In this document: one piece after another, positions 1-6,120 of the stretch | Numbering within the stretch: the first letter of the stretch is position 1 | Layout: the number at the start of each line of letters is the position of its first letter | Translations under genes and position numbers: made by a program | Source of the DNA: Alphaproteobacteria bacterium | GTDB lineage: Bacteria; Pseudomonadota; Alphaproteobacteria; Rhizobiales; Rhizobiaceae | NCBI GenBank assembly: GCA_017308345.1 | Contig: JAFKFE010000253.1 | Coordinates: forward strand, 1 to 7,016 | Length of the DNA stretch: 7,016 nucleotides | Direction of reading: 5' to 3' | The notes under the pieces: model-generated | The model's database searches: none | Seen by the model: only the letters and a program-made list of their open reading frames with translations | Told to the model about the DNA's origin: nothing

Positions 1-1383
1 ATAGAGCTCCTTGTTCATCTTCTGCAGGAAGCTGACGGCCTGCAGGTTCTCGCGCCCGCCCTTCTCGTTGGGAATCCACTCGCCGGCCTTGCGCGAATAG
101 TCGAGGTAGAGCATCGAGGCGACCGCATCGACGCGCAAGCCATCGACATGGTACTTCTCGGCCCAGAACAGCGCGTTGTTGACGAGGAACGACACCACCT
201 CGCGGCGGCCGAAATTGTAGATGGCGGTGTTCCAGTCCGGGTGGAAACCCTGGCGCGGATCGGCATGCTCGTAGAGCGCGGTGCCGTCGAACTTCACCAG
301 CCCATGCTCGTCGACCGGGAAATGCGCGGGCACCCAGTCGAGGATGACGCCGATGCCGGCGCGATGCGCGCCGTCGACGAAGCGGGCAAAGCCGTCGGGA
401 TCGCCGAAGCGGGCCGTCGGCGCGTAGAGGCCGGTGGTCTGGTAGCCCCAGGACGGATCGTAGGGGTGCTCCGAGATCGGCAGGAACTCGATATGGGTGA
501 AGCCGGTGTCGACCACGTAAGGGATCAGCCGCGCGGCAAGCTCGTCCCAGGTGAGGAACGTGCCGTCGTCACGGCGCTGCCAGGAGCCGGCATGGACCTC
601 GTAGATCGAGATCGCCTCGCGCCGGGGGTCGGCCTTCTGCCAGAAGCCGCGATGCGCCTCGTCACCCCATCGATGCGCCATCGGCGGCGCCGTCACCGAG
701 GCGGTCGCGGGCCGCAGTTCCGACTCGAAGGCGAACGGGTCGGCCTTGAGCGGCAGGCGCACGCCGTCCGGCCCGATGATCTCGAACTTGTAGGGCTGAC
801 CGGCGCCGATATCGGGGATGAACAACTCCCAGATGCCGGTGTCCTTGCGGTCGCGCATGGTGTGGCGGCGGCCGTCCCAGTCGTTGAAGGCGCCGACCAC
901 CGAGACGCGCCTGGCATTGGGCGCCCAGACGGCGAAATGCACGCCGGTGGCGCCCTCATGGTCGATGATGTGGGCGCCGAGCTTGTCGAAGAGCCTCAGA
1001 TGCGAGCCCTCGGCCATGTAATAGTCGTCCATCGGGCCGAGCACCGGGCCGAAGGAATAAGGATCGGTCAGCCACCAGTCGCCGCCGGCATTCCTGGCGT
1101 GATAGCGCAATGGCTGGCGCTTGCGGATCGCGACCCTGCCCTCGAAGAAGCCGGCATCGTCGCGGCGCGACAACTCGCCGACGTCCTTGCCGGTCAGCGT
1201 GTAGGCGGTGACGAATTCGGCGTGCGGCACGAAGCAACGGGCGACGAAACCCTTGCCTGCCTCCTGCACACCCAGGACCGCGAAAGGATCGCCATGCGTT
1301 CCCGCGACAATCGCCGCGACATCGCCGGCTGGCGCCAGTCCGTCCGGCCCGCTTGTCGCAGCGGTCACGCGCGGCTTCCTCAT
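1..1383 (-). CDS. glgB: 1,4-alpha-glucan (glycogen) branching enzyme, 5' part, cut by window edge
   Basis: GlgB (GH13, EC 2.4.1.18) cuts alpha-1,4 glucan chains in the cytoplasm and rejoins them through alpha-1,6 bonds, branching glycogen. The window holds 461 codons, about 60% of the usual 730 or so; the frame is open to the edge with no stop. Visible parts are a poorly conserved N-terminus, the MDDYYM stretch (118-123), a CBM48-like beta domain with FAVWAPNARRVSVVGAFNDW, and the start of the GH13 barrel: IYEVHAGSW near 261, WGYQTTGLYAP at 312-322, region I DWVPAHF at 349-355 and region II GLRVDAV with the nucleophile Asp419. The acid/base Glu and the later His-Asp motif lie outside. The chosen ATG follows GGAGGG by 11 bases. 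An in-frame GTG at 1366-1368 follows GAGGAAG by 6 bases and could be the true start. It lies 119 bp after glgP and is probably co-transcribed with it. The identification is secure; the start is not. Confidence 0.95.
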   Translation of the reverse strand, partial: MRKPRVTAATSGPDGLAPAGDVAAIVAGTHGDPFAVLGVQEAGKGFVARCFVPHAEFVTAYTLTGKDVGELSRRDDAGFFEGRVAIRKRQPLRYHARNAGGDWWLTDPYSFGPVLGPMDDYYMAEGSHLRLFDKLGAHIIDHEGATGVHFAVWAPNARRVSVVGAFNDWDGRRHTMRDRKDTGIWELFIPDIGAGQPYKFEIIGPDGVRLPLKADPFAFESELRPATASVTAPPMAHRWGDEAHRGFWQKADPRREAISIYEVHAGSWQRRDDGTFLTWDELAARLIPYVVDTGFTHIEFLPISEHPYDPSWGYQTTGLYAPTARFGDPDGFARFVDGAHRAGIGVILDWVPAHFPVDEHGLVKFDGTALYEHADPRQGFHPDWNTAIYNFGRREVVSFLVNNALFWAEKYHVDGLRVDAVASMLYLDYSRKAGEWIPNEKGGRENLQAVSFLQKMNKELY

Positions 1384-1419
1384 CAGGTGGTGTTCCCTCC
1401 CCGGGAGCTATTTTGTTTT

Positions 1420-1496
1420 GTGTATGTCGTTACCCCAAAACCGCTACGCGCTTTTGGGCGACATGCACGAGACCACATTGTTCGCGATCTCATGCA
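1420..1496. repeat. Two overlapping stem-loops in the glgP-glgB gap, probable dispersed rhizobial palindrome
   Basis: Stem A pairs 1420-1429 with 1459-1468 (10 bp, one imperfect pair) and 1434-1440 (CCCAAAA) with 1452-1458 (TTTTGGG), with a 4-base bulge between; the 11-base loop can form a further 3-bp stem. Stem B pairs 1464-1474 with 1486-1496 (11 bp). Its two imperfect pairs become G-U wobbles only in the minus-strand transcript, the direction of the glg genes. A and B share 1464-1468, so they cannot both form fully. Stem B begins 6 bases after the glgP stop codon. No U-run follows either stem, so a standard terminator is unlikely. From memory, the wording around 1420-1468 resembles palindromic repeats scattered between genes in rhizobia, but I cannot name the family with certainty. 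The element could instead protect the glgP mRNA end or modulate glgB. Confidence 0.6.
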
Positions 1497-1502
1497 ATCA
1501 TA

Positions 1503-3977
1503 TCAGACGGGTACGTTCCAGATTTCTTTCGCGTATTGACGGATGGTGCGATCCGACGAGAACCAGCCGACGCGGGCGACGTTGCGGATGGCGCGCGCGT
1601 ACCAGTCGGGACTGTTGCGCCAGACGGCGTCGACCTCGCGCTGGCAGGCGGCGTAGGAATCGAAATCCGCCGCCACCATGAACCAGTCGCTCTGGTAAAG
1701 GCCGTTCATCAGGTCGCGATAGCGGTTGGGATCGTCCGGCGAGAAAACGCCGGAGGAAATCGCCGACACAGCCTGCGAAAGCTCGGGCGACGCCTCTATG
1801 ACACTACGCGGGTCGTAGCCATTGTTGCGGCGATCCGCGACCTCGGCGGTGGTGAGGCCGAAGATGAAGATGTTGTCGTCGCCGACATGCTCCTTGATCT
1901 CGACATTGGCGCCGTCGAGCGTGCCTATGGTCAGCGCGCCGTTCAGCGCGAACTTCATGTTGCCGGTGCCCGAGGCTTCCATGCCGGCCGTCGATATCTG
2001 CTCCGAAAGATCAGCCGCCGGCATCATCACCTCTGCCAGGCTCACATTGTAGTTCGGCACGAAGACGACCTTCAGCAGGCCTCGAACCGCCGGGTCGCGG
2101 TTGATGACCTTGGCGACGTCGTTGGCCAGTTTGATGATCAGCTTGGCGTTGTGGTAGCTCGGCGCCGCCTTGCCGCCGAAGAATTTCACGCGCGGCATCC
2201 AGTCCCGCTCGGGATGCGAGCGGATCTGGTCGTACAGGGCGATCGCCTCAAGGATGTTGAGCAACTGGCGCTTGTATTCGTGGATGCGTTTGATCTGGAT
2301 GTCGAACAGCGCCGAGGGATCGAGCTTGATGCCGAGCCGGTGGACGATGAGATTGGCGAGCCGCGCCTTGTTCTCCCGTTTGACAGCGGCGAATTTCTCG
2401 CGGAAAGCGGCGTCGTCGGCCAGGGGATCGAGCCCCCTGATGGCTTCGATATCATCCATGAAGCGGTCGCCGATCGCCTCGCGGGCAAGCGCGGTGAGGC
2501 CTGGATTGCACTGGATGAGCCAGCGCCTCGGGGTGATGCCGTTGGTCTTGTTGTTGATGCGGTCGGGGTAGAGCTTGTGGAGGTCGGCAAACACCGTCTC
2601 CTTCATCAGATCCGTATGCAGGGCCGAGACGCCGTTGATCGAATGCGATCCGACAAAGGCGAGGTTGCCCATGCGCACGCGGCGGTCGCCATTTTCCTGG
2701 ATCAGCGAGATACGGGCGATCTGGTCGCCGGAGAATTTCCCGGTGGCCCGCGCCTCCAGGAGAACCTGGGCGTTGATGGCGTAGACGATCTGCATGTGAC
2801 GCGGCAACAGCCTCTCGAACAGCGGCACGGGCCAGCTTTCCAACGCTTCGGGAAGCAGCGTGTGGTTGGTATAGGCGAAGGTGCGCTTGGTGATGTCCCA
2901 GGCCAGGTCGAAGTCCATGCCGTGGACATCCATCAAGAGCCGCATGAGCTCCGCCACGGCGATCGCCGGATGGGTATCGTTGAGATGGATCGCGGCTTTG
3001 TCGGGCAGCGACCGCAGGTCGCCATATTGGCTCAGATGGCGCTGGACGATGTCCTGCAATGAAGCGGTCGAGAAGAAATACTCCTGCCGGAGCCTAAGCT
3101 CCTGCCCGGCCACGTGGGAGTCGGCCGGATAAAGGACACGCGACAGCGCGTCGGCCTTATTGCTTTCGGCCAACGCTCCGATGTGGTCGCCGGCATTGAA
3201 CTTGTCGAGCAGGATCGGGTCGATCGGCATGCCGGACCAGAGCCTGAGCGTGTTGACGCGGTTGGCGCGCCAGCCGGCCACCGGCGTGTCGTAGGCGACC
3301 GCGAGCACATGCTCGGTCGGCTTCCAGACATGCCTTTCAAGCCTTCCATCCTTGGAGGTGATCGATTCCACCGAGCCGCCGAACCCAACCTCGAAGGAGC
3401 GCTCGCGCCGCTCGAACTCCCACGGGTTGCCGTGGTCGAGCCAGGTCTCCGGCAGCTCGACCTGCCAGCCGTCATGGATTTCCTGCCGGAACATGCCGTT
3501 GACGTAGCGGATGCCGTAACCGTGGGCCGGGATGTCGACCGTCGCCATGCTCTCCATGAAACAGGCGGCGAGACGGCCGAGACCGCCATTGCCGAGGGCC
3601 GCGTCCGGTTCGAGACCCGCGATCAGGTCGAGGTCGACACCGAGCGACGACAGCGCCGCGCGCATGTTCTCCATCAGGCCGAGATTGGAGAAGGCGTCGC
3701 GCATCAGGCGCCCGATCAGGAATTCGAGGGAAAGATAGTAGACCCGCTTCTCCTGCTGGGCATAGGCCTCCTTGGTCGCCTGCATCCAGTGATCGACGAT
3801 GCGGTCGCGCACCACCTTAATCGAGGCCGTCAGCCAGTCATAGGGCGTGGCGACGGTGGTGTCCTTGCCGACCCGGTATTTGAGCGAGAGCAAAACCTCT
3901 TCGGCAAGCGTCTTGGGGTCTGGGATGTCGAGAACAGGGGCTTCCGATGTCATCGCGCGTGTCATGCTGCCTCTCAT
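1503..3977 (-). CDS. glgP: Glycogen/starch/alpha-glucan phosphorylase (GT35)
   Basis: The 824-residue protein is full length for a bacterial glycogen phosphorylase (E. coli GlgP is about 815). The enzyme (EC 2.4.1.1) uses phosphate to release glucose-1-phosphate from the non-reducing ends of glycogen in the cytoplasm, with pyridoxal phosphate as cofactor. Family motifs run in order: YYLSLEFLIGR (80-90), LGNGGLGRLAACF (128-140), GYGIRYVNGMFRQ (153-165), HLNDTHPAIAVAELMR, TNGITPRRWL, IKRIHEYKRQLLN, and EASGTGNMKFALNGALTIG with the PLP lysine at 675. There is no gap or frameshift. The first ATG was chosen because GGAG stands 7 bases upstream (3985-3988). In-frame ATGs at 3963-3965 and 3951-3953 are alternatives, and the first of these has AGAGG 4 bases before it. 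The gene follows the transporter unit after 130 bp containing a hairpin and a candidate promoter, and glgB lies 119 bp downstream. The phosphorylase-branching enzyme pair matches the first genes of the Agrobacterium glgPBCA-pgm cluster. Confidence 0.97.
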   Translation of the reverse strand: MRGSMTRAMTSEAPVLDIPDPKTLAEEVLLSLKYRVGKDTTVATPYDWLTASIKVVRDRIVDHWMQATKEAYAQQEKRVYYLSLEFLIGRLMRDAFSNLGLMENMRAALSSLGVDLDLIAGLEPDAALGNGGLGRLAACFMESMATVDIPAHGYGIRYVNGMFRQEIHDGWQVELPETWLDHGNPWEFERRERSFEVGFGGSVESITSKDGRLERHVWKPTEHVLAVAYDTPVAGWRANRVNTLRLWSGMPIDPILLDKFNAGDHIGALAESNKADALSRVLYPADSHVAGQELRLRQEYFFSTASLQDIVQRHLSQYGDLRSLPDKAAIHLNDTHPAIAVAELMRLLMDVHGMDFDLAWDITKRTFAYTNHTLLPEALESWPVPLFERLLPRHMQIVYAINAQVLLEARATGKFSGDQIARISLIQENGDRRVRMGNLAFVGSHSINGVSALHTDLMKETVFADLHKLYPDRINNKTNGITPRRWLIQCNPGLTALAREAIGDRFMDDIEAIRGLDPLADDAAFREKFAAVKRENKARLANLIVHRLGIKLDPSALFDIQIKRIHEYKRQLLNILEAIALYDQIRSHPERDWMPRVKFFGGKAAPSYHNAKLIIKLANDVAKVINRDPAVRGLLKVVFVPNYNVSLAEVMMPAADLSEQISTAGMEASGTGNMKFALNGALTIGTLDGANVEIKEHVGDDNIFIFGLTTAEVADRRNNGYDPRSVIEASPELSQAVSAISSGVFSPDDPNRYRDLMNGLYQSDWFMVAADFDSYAACQREVDAVWRNSPDWYARAIRNVARVGWFSSDRTIRQYAKEIWNVPV

Positions 3978-4021
3978 GATATTGCTCCGATCATACCGGC
4001 TTTCACCGTTCCTCCCAGCCT

Positions 4022-4049
4022 ATCTTAGTGCATTGCAACATACATTCAA
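4022..4049 (-). promoter_or_regulatory. Candidate sigma-70 type promoter for glgP-glgB
   Basis: Read on the minus strand, TTGAAT (4044-4049) is separated by 16 bases from TAAGAT (4022-4027). Each hexamer matches 4 of 6 bases of the TTGACA/TATAAT consensus. The pair lies just past the transporter hairpin, in the most AT-rich part of the 130-bp gap, and would place the transcript start near 4015, about 38 bases before the glgP ATG. Alphaproteobacterial promoters vary and no experimental start is known, so this rests on position and pattern only. I see no convincing operator repeat beside it. Confidence 0.35.
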
Positions 4050-4057
4050 TCGATTTA

Positions 4058-4093
4058 GGCACATTACCGCCCTCAAGGCTGCGGCAATGTGCC
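4058..4093 (-). terminator. Hairpin after the sugar transporter unit, probable terminator or attenuator
   Basis: GGCACATT (4058-4065) pairs perfectly with AATGTGCC (4086-4093), and CCGC (4067-4070) pairs with GCGG (4081-4084) around a 10-base loop. The single odd pair between the two blocks (4066 and 4085) is A-C on the plus strand but U-G in minus-strand RNA, giving a continuous 13-bp stem only in the transcript of these genes. The stem starts 14 bases after the ATPase stop codon. The trailing sequence begins UAAAUCGAUU, a poor U-run, so termination may be partial or the hairpin may mainly protect the mRNA end. Confidence 0.6.
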
Positions 4094-4107
4094 CGTAGAA
4101 TCCCGCT

Positions 4108-4890
4108 TCACGCAGCCAGCGCGTCCTCCGGCGGCTTCTTGGCGCCGGTCATGAGGGCCACCGCATCCGACATGGAAATCTGCTTCGGATCGACGACACA
4201 CAGGCGCCGTCCAAGCCGATGGATATGGATGCGGTCCGCCACCTCGAAGACATGCGGCATGTTGTGCGAGATGAGCACGATCGGCAGGCCGCGCTTCTTG
4301 ACGTCGAGGATCAGCTCCAGCACGCGGCGGCTTTCCTTGACGCCAAGGGCGGCCGTCGGCTCGTCCATGATCACCACTTTCGAGCCGAAGGCCGCGGCAC
4401 GCGCCACCGCCACGCCCTGGCGTTGGCCGCCCGAAAGCGTTTCCACCGCCTGGCTGATGTTCTGGATGGTCATCAGCCCGAGCTCGGTCAGCTTGTCGCG
4501 GGCGCGCTTTTCCATCGCCGGACGGTCGAGCATGCGGAACCAGCTGCCAAGCGGCCCGGGTTTGCGAATCTCGCGGCCGAGAAACATGTTGTCGGCGATC
4601 GACAGCGCCGGCGACAGAGCGAGGTTCTGATAGACCGTCTCGATGCCGGCCTCGCGGGCCTCGATGGGCGAGCGGAACAGCACCTGCTTGCCGTCGAGCT
4701 CGATGGTTCCCTCGTCGGGAATGACGGCGCCGGAGATCGCCTTGATCAGCGTCGACTTGCCGGCGCCATTGTCGCCGATCACCGCCAGGATTTCGCCCGG
4801 ATAGAGATCGAAGTCGCAGTTGTTGAGCGCGGTCACGCGGCCATAGCGCTTGGTGAGACCGCGCGCGGTGAGGACAGTTTGCTGGGTCAT
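4108..4890 (-). CDS. frcA: Sugar ABC transporter ATP-binding protein, single-domain CUT2 type (FrcA-like)
   Basis: This 260-residue cytoplasmic ATPase powers the sugar importer encoded with it. All nucleotide-binding motifs are present: Walker A GDNGAGKST (39-47), the Q-loop glutamine in VYQNLAL (Q88), signature LSGGQRQ (152-158), Walker B VVIMDEPTAALG with Asp176 and Glu177, and the switch histidine in LISHN (H209). Most CUT2 importers use a fused double ATPase of about 500 residues; this one has a single domain, as in the FrcA group of rhizobia, and presumably works as a homodimer. The ATG lies 2 bases after the permease stop codon. The sequence before it has only a weak ribosome site (AAAGG about 13 bases away), so translation probably depends on coupling to the permease. 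The open frame continues upstream over the permease gene, but that extension is out-of-frame shadow. No frcK-like kinase gene follows, unlike the Sinorhizobium frc cluster as I recall it; glgP follows instead. The ATPase family is certain; the fructose assignment is inferred from resemblance. Confidence 0.9.
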   Translation of the reverse strand: MTQQTVLTARGLTKRYGRVTALNNCDFDLYPGEILAVIGDNGAGKSTLIKAISGAVIPDEGTIELDGKQVLFRSPIEAREAGIETVYQNLALSPALSIADNMFLGREIRKPGPLGSWFRMLDRPAMEKRARDKLTELGLMTIQNISQAVETLSGGQRQGVAVARAAAFGSKVVIMDEPTAALGVKESRRVLELILDVKKRGLPIVLISHNMPHVFEVADRIHIHRLGRRLCVVDPKQISMSDAVALMTGAKKPPEDALAA

Positions 4891-4892
4891 GG

Positions 4893-5957
4893 TTACACCG
4901 AAACCTTTCTGATCCACTGGTCGATCGCCACGGCGCCGATGATCAGCACGCCGGTGAGCAGCACTTTCCATTGCGGATCGGCGCCCAGCATGTTGAGGCC
5001 CATCGAGACGACGCCGACGATCATGGCGCCGAACAGCGTGCCGAGGATCGAGCCGCGGCCGCCGAAGAGCGAGATGCCGCCGATCACGGTCGCGGTGATC
5101 GCCTGCAGATTGTAGTCGGTGACGGCGGCGGACGGCGAAATCGAGCCGTTGCGGCCGATCGAGACCCAGGCCGCGAAGGCGGCGATGAGGCCGGCAAGCG
5201 TGTAGACCGCCATCAGCACCTTCTTGGTCTGGATGCCGGAGAGCTTGGCCGCTTCCGGATCGTCGCCGACCGCGTAGACGTGCCGCCCCCAGGCCGTGTG
5301 GTTGAGCACGTACCAAAGGAGGAGCACAAGCAGCACCATGGCGATGACGCCAGCCGTCAGCACGGCCGAGCCGAGCCTGAAGCTCAGGGCGAAAAAGTGC
5401 AGGAGCGGCGCCTGGGCGTCAACGTCCGCGTCGCGGATCGTCTCGTTGGCCGAGTAGATAAAGTTCGTGGCCATGACGATGTTCCAGGTGCCGAGCGTGA
5501 CGATGAAGGGCGGCAGCTTCATGTAGGCGACGAGCAGACCGTTGAGCGCCCCGCAAGCGGCGCCGGCCGCGAGCCCCACAATCACGGCGAGAAGGGTCGG
5601 CATGCCGTAAGTGAGGGCGCAGTTGCCCATGATCACGGCCGAGATCACCATGATCACGCCGATCGACAGATCGATGCCGGCGGTCAGAATGACCAGCGTC
5701 TGGGCGGCGCCGAGAATACCGACGATGGCGATCTGCTGCAGGATCAGCGTCAGCGTGTAGGACGAAAAGAACCGCCCGCCGATGGCAACGCCGAAGATGA
5801 TGATCGAAAGCACCAGCACGATCAGCGGCACCGCCGCCGGCGTCGAATGCAGGAAATGCTGGGCGCGCTTGACGAACGACTTGCCGTGTTCGTCGAAGGC
5901 CGCGACGCTGGTGTCGCTGCCCGAGAGTACTTTCTCGAATTCCTGAATCTGAGACAT
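4893..5957 (-). CDS. frcC: Sugar ABC transporter permease, CUT2/BPD_transp_2 family (FrcC-like)
   Basis: The 354-residue inner-membrane protein forms the sugar channel, presumably as a homodimer, receiving substrate from the periplasmic binding protein and coupling to the ATPase. A hydrophilic N-terminal tail of about 40 residues is followed by many hydrophobic segments: roughly 43-60, 67-92, 96-112, 119-146, 150-169, 197-218, 247-266, 285-296, 302-324 and 331-347. CUT2 permease motifs are visible: LTAGIDLSIG (91-100), TAWGRHVYAVGDDPEAAKLS (221-240, the cytoplasmic loop expected to contact the ATPase) and VIGGISLFGGRGSILGT (291-307). The start is well supported, with GGAGG at 5962-5966 just 4 bases before the ATG. 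The gene follows the binding-protein gene after a 163-bp gap with hairpins and is separated from the ATPase gene by 2 bp. The sequence recalls FrcC of Sinorhizobium (fructose/mannose/ribose), but related ribose or xylose systems cannot be excluded from sequence alone. Confidence 0.92.
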   Translation of the reverse strand: MSQIQEFEKVLSGSDTSVAAFDEHGKSFVKRAQHFLHSTPAAVPLIVLVLSIIIFGVAIGGRFFSSYTLTLILQQIAIVGILGAAQTLVILTAGIDLSIGVIMVISAVIMGNCALTYGMPTLLAVIVGLAAGAACGALNGLLVAYMKLPPFIVTLGTWNIVMATNFIYSANETIRDADVDAQAPLLHFFALSFRLGSAVLTAGVIAMVLLVLLLWYVLNHTAWGRHVYAVGDDPEAAKLSGIQTKKVLMAVYTLAGLIAAFAAWVSIGRNGSISPSAAVTDYNLQAITATVIGGISLFGGRGSILGTLFGAMIVGVVSMGLNMLGADPQWKVLLTGVLIIGAVAIDQWIRKVSV

Positions 5958-6035
5958 GTCTCCTCCCGTCTGCGTGAAGCTTTCTCAGTGCTCCACACGC
6001 CGCCAACGCTATCCGGTCTGTCGCCAGGATTATCA

Positions 6036-6051
6036 GCGCTTGCGAAAGCGC
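6036..6051. other. Small hairpin in the binding protein-permease gap
   Basis: GCGCTT (6036-6041) and AAGCGC (6046-6051) form a perfect 6-bp stem with a 4-base loop, which reads GCGA on the plus strand and UCGC in the minus-strand transcript. It lies 14 bases downstream of the larger hairpin at 6065-6093 in transcript direction and about 80 bases before the permease start. It may add to mRNA protection, but a stem this short can arise by chance in GC-rich DNA. Confidence 0.4.
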
Positions 6052-6064
6052 ATCGTCCACCCGA

Positions 6065-6093
6065 TGCGGCCGGGGATCAAGCCCCCGGCCGCA
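6065..6093 (-). promoter_or_regulatory. Strong GC-rich intercistronic hairpin between binding protein and permease genes
   Basis: GCGGCCGGGG (6066-6075) pairs perfectly with CCCCGGCCGC (6083-6092), extended by a T-A pair at 6065 and 6093, making an 11-bp stem almost wholly of G-C pairs with a 7-base loop. It begins 27 bases after the binding-protein stop codon. No U-run follows it, so it is not a typical intrinsic terminator. In ABC import operons, a stable hairpin directly after the binding-protein gene is a known way to protect the upstream mRNA from 3' decay and keep binding protein in excess over membrane parts (malE-malF is the standard case). That role here is inferred from position and stability. 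A nearby CCGGCCGG (6102-6109) could pair alternatively with part of the stem. Confidence 0.7.
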
Positions 6094-6120
6094 AGGGTTT
6101 TCCGGCCGGTCAGGCCAGTA

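Noticed and set aside
1384..1502. Separate promoter for glgB
   Set aside because: AAAATA-like and TTGGGG-like words exist in the gap, but they lie within or beside the palindromic element and match the consensus poorly.
148..1539. Long plus-strand open frame (463 codons) opposite glgB
   Set aside because: It lies antisense to a clear GlgB reading frame, has low-complexity Arg/Ala/Gly/Val/Asp-rich content with no recognisable domain, and is typical of GC-rich antisense shadows.
1353..3062. Plus-strand open frame of 569 codons opposite glgP
   Set aside because: The opposite strand encodes an intact phosphorylase with all its motifs. The plus-strand product is rich in Asp, Val, Arg and His, as expected from reversed codons of a GC-rich gene, and has no convincing start signal.
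3114..4028. Plus-strand open frame of 304 codons over the 5' half of glgP and its upstream gap
   Set aside because: It is a shadow of glgP codons with no family motif. The part beyond glgP runs antisense through the candidate promoter region.
4891..5316. Extension of the ATPase reading frame upstream over the permease gene
   Set aside because: The extension is out of frame with the permease and Arg-rich. The true ATPase N-terminus (MTQQTVLTARGLTKRYG) aligns with the family at 4890.
6026..6060. TGATAAT-like sequence in the binding protein-permease gap as an internal promoter
   Set aside because: GATAAT matches the -10 hexamer well, but the best upstream partner (TGGACG) is 19 bases away and weak, and the site overlaps the edge of the small hairpin. 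Too little to call.
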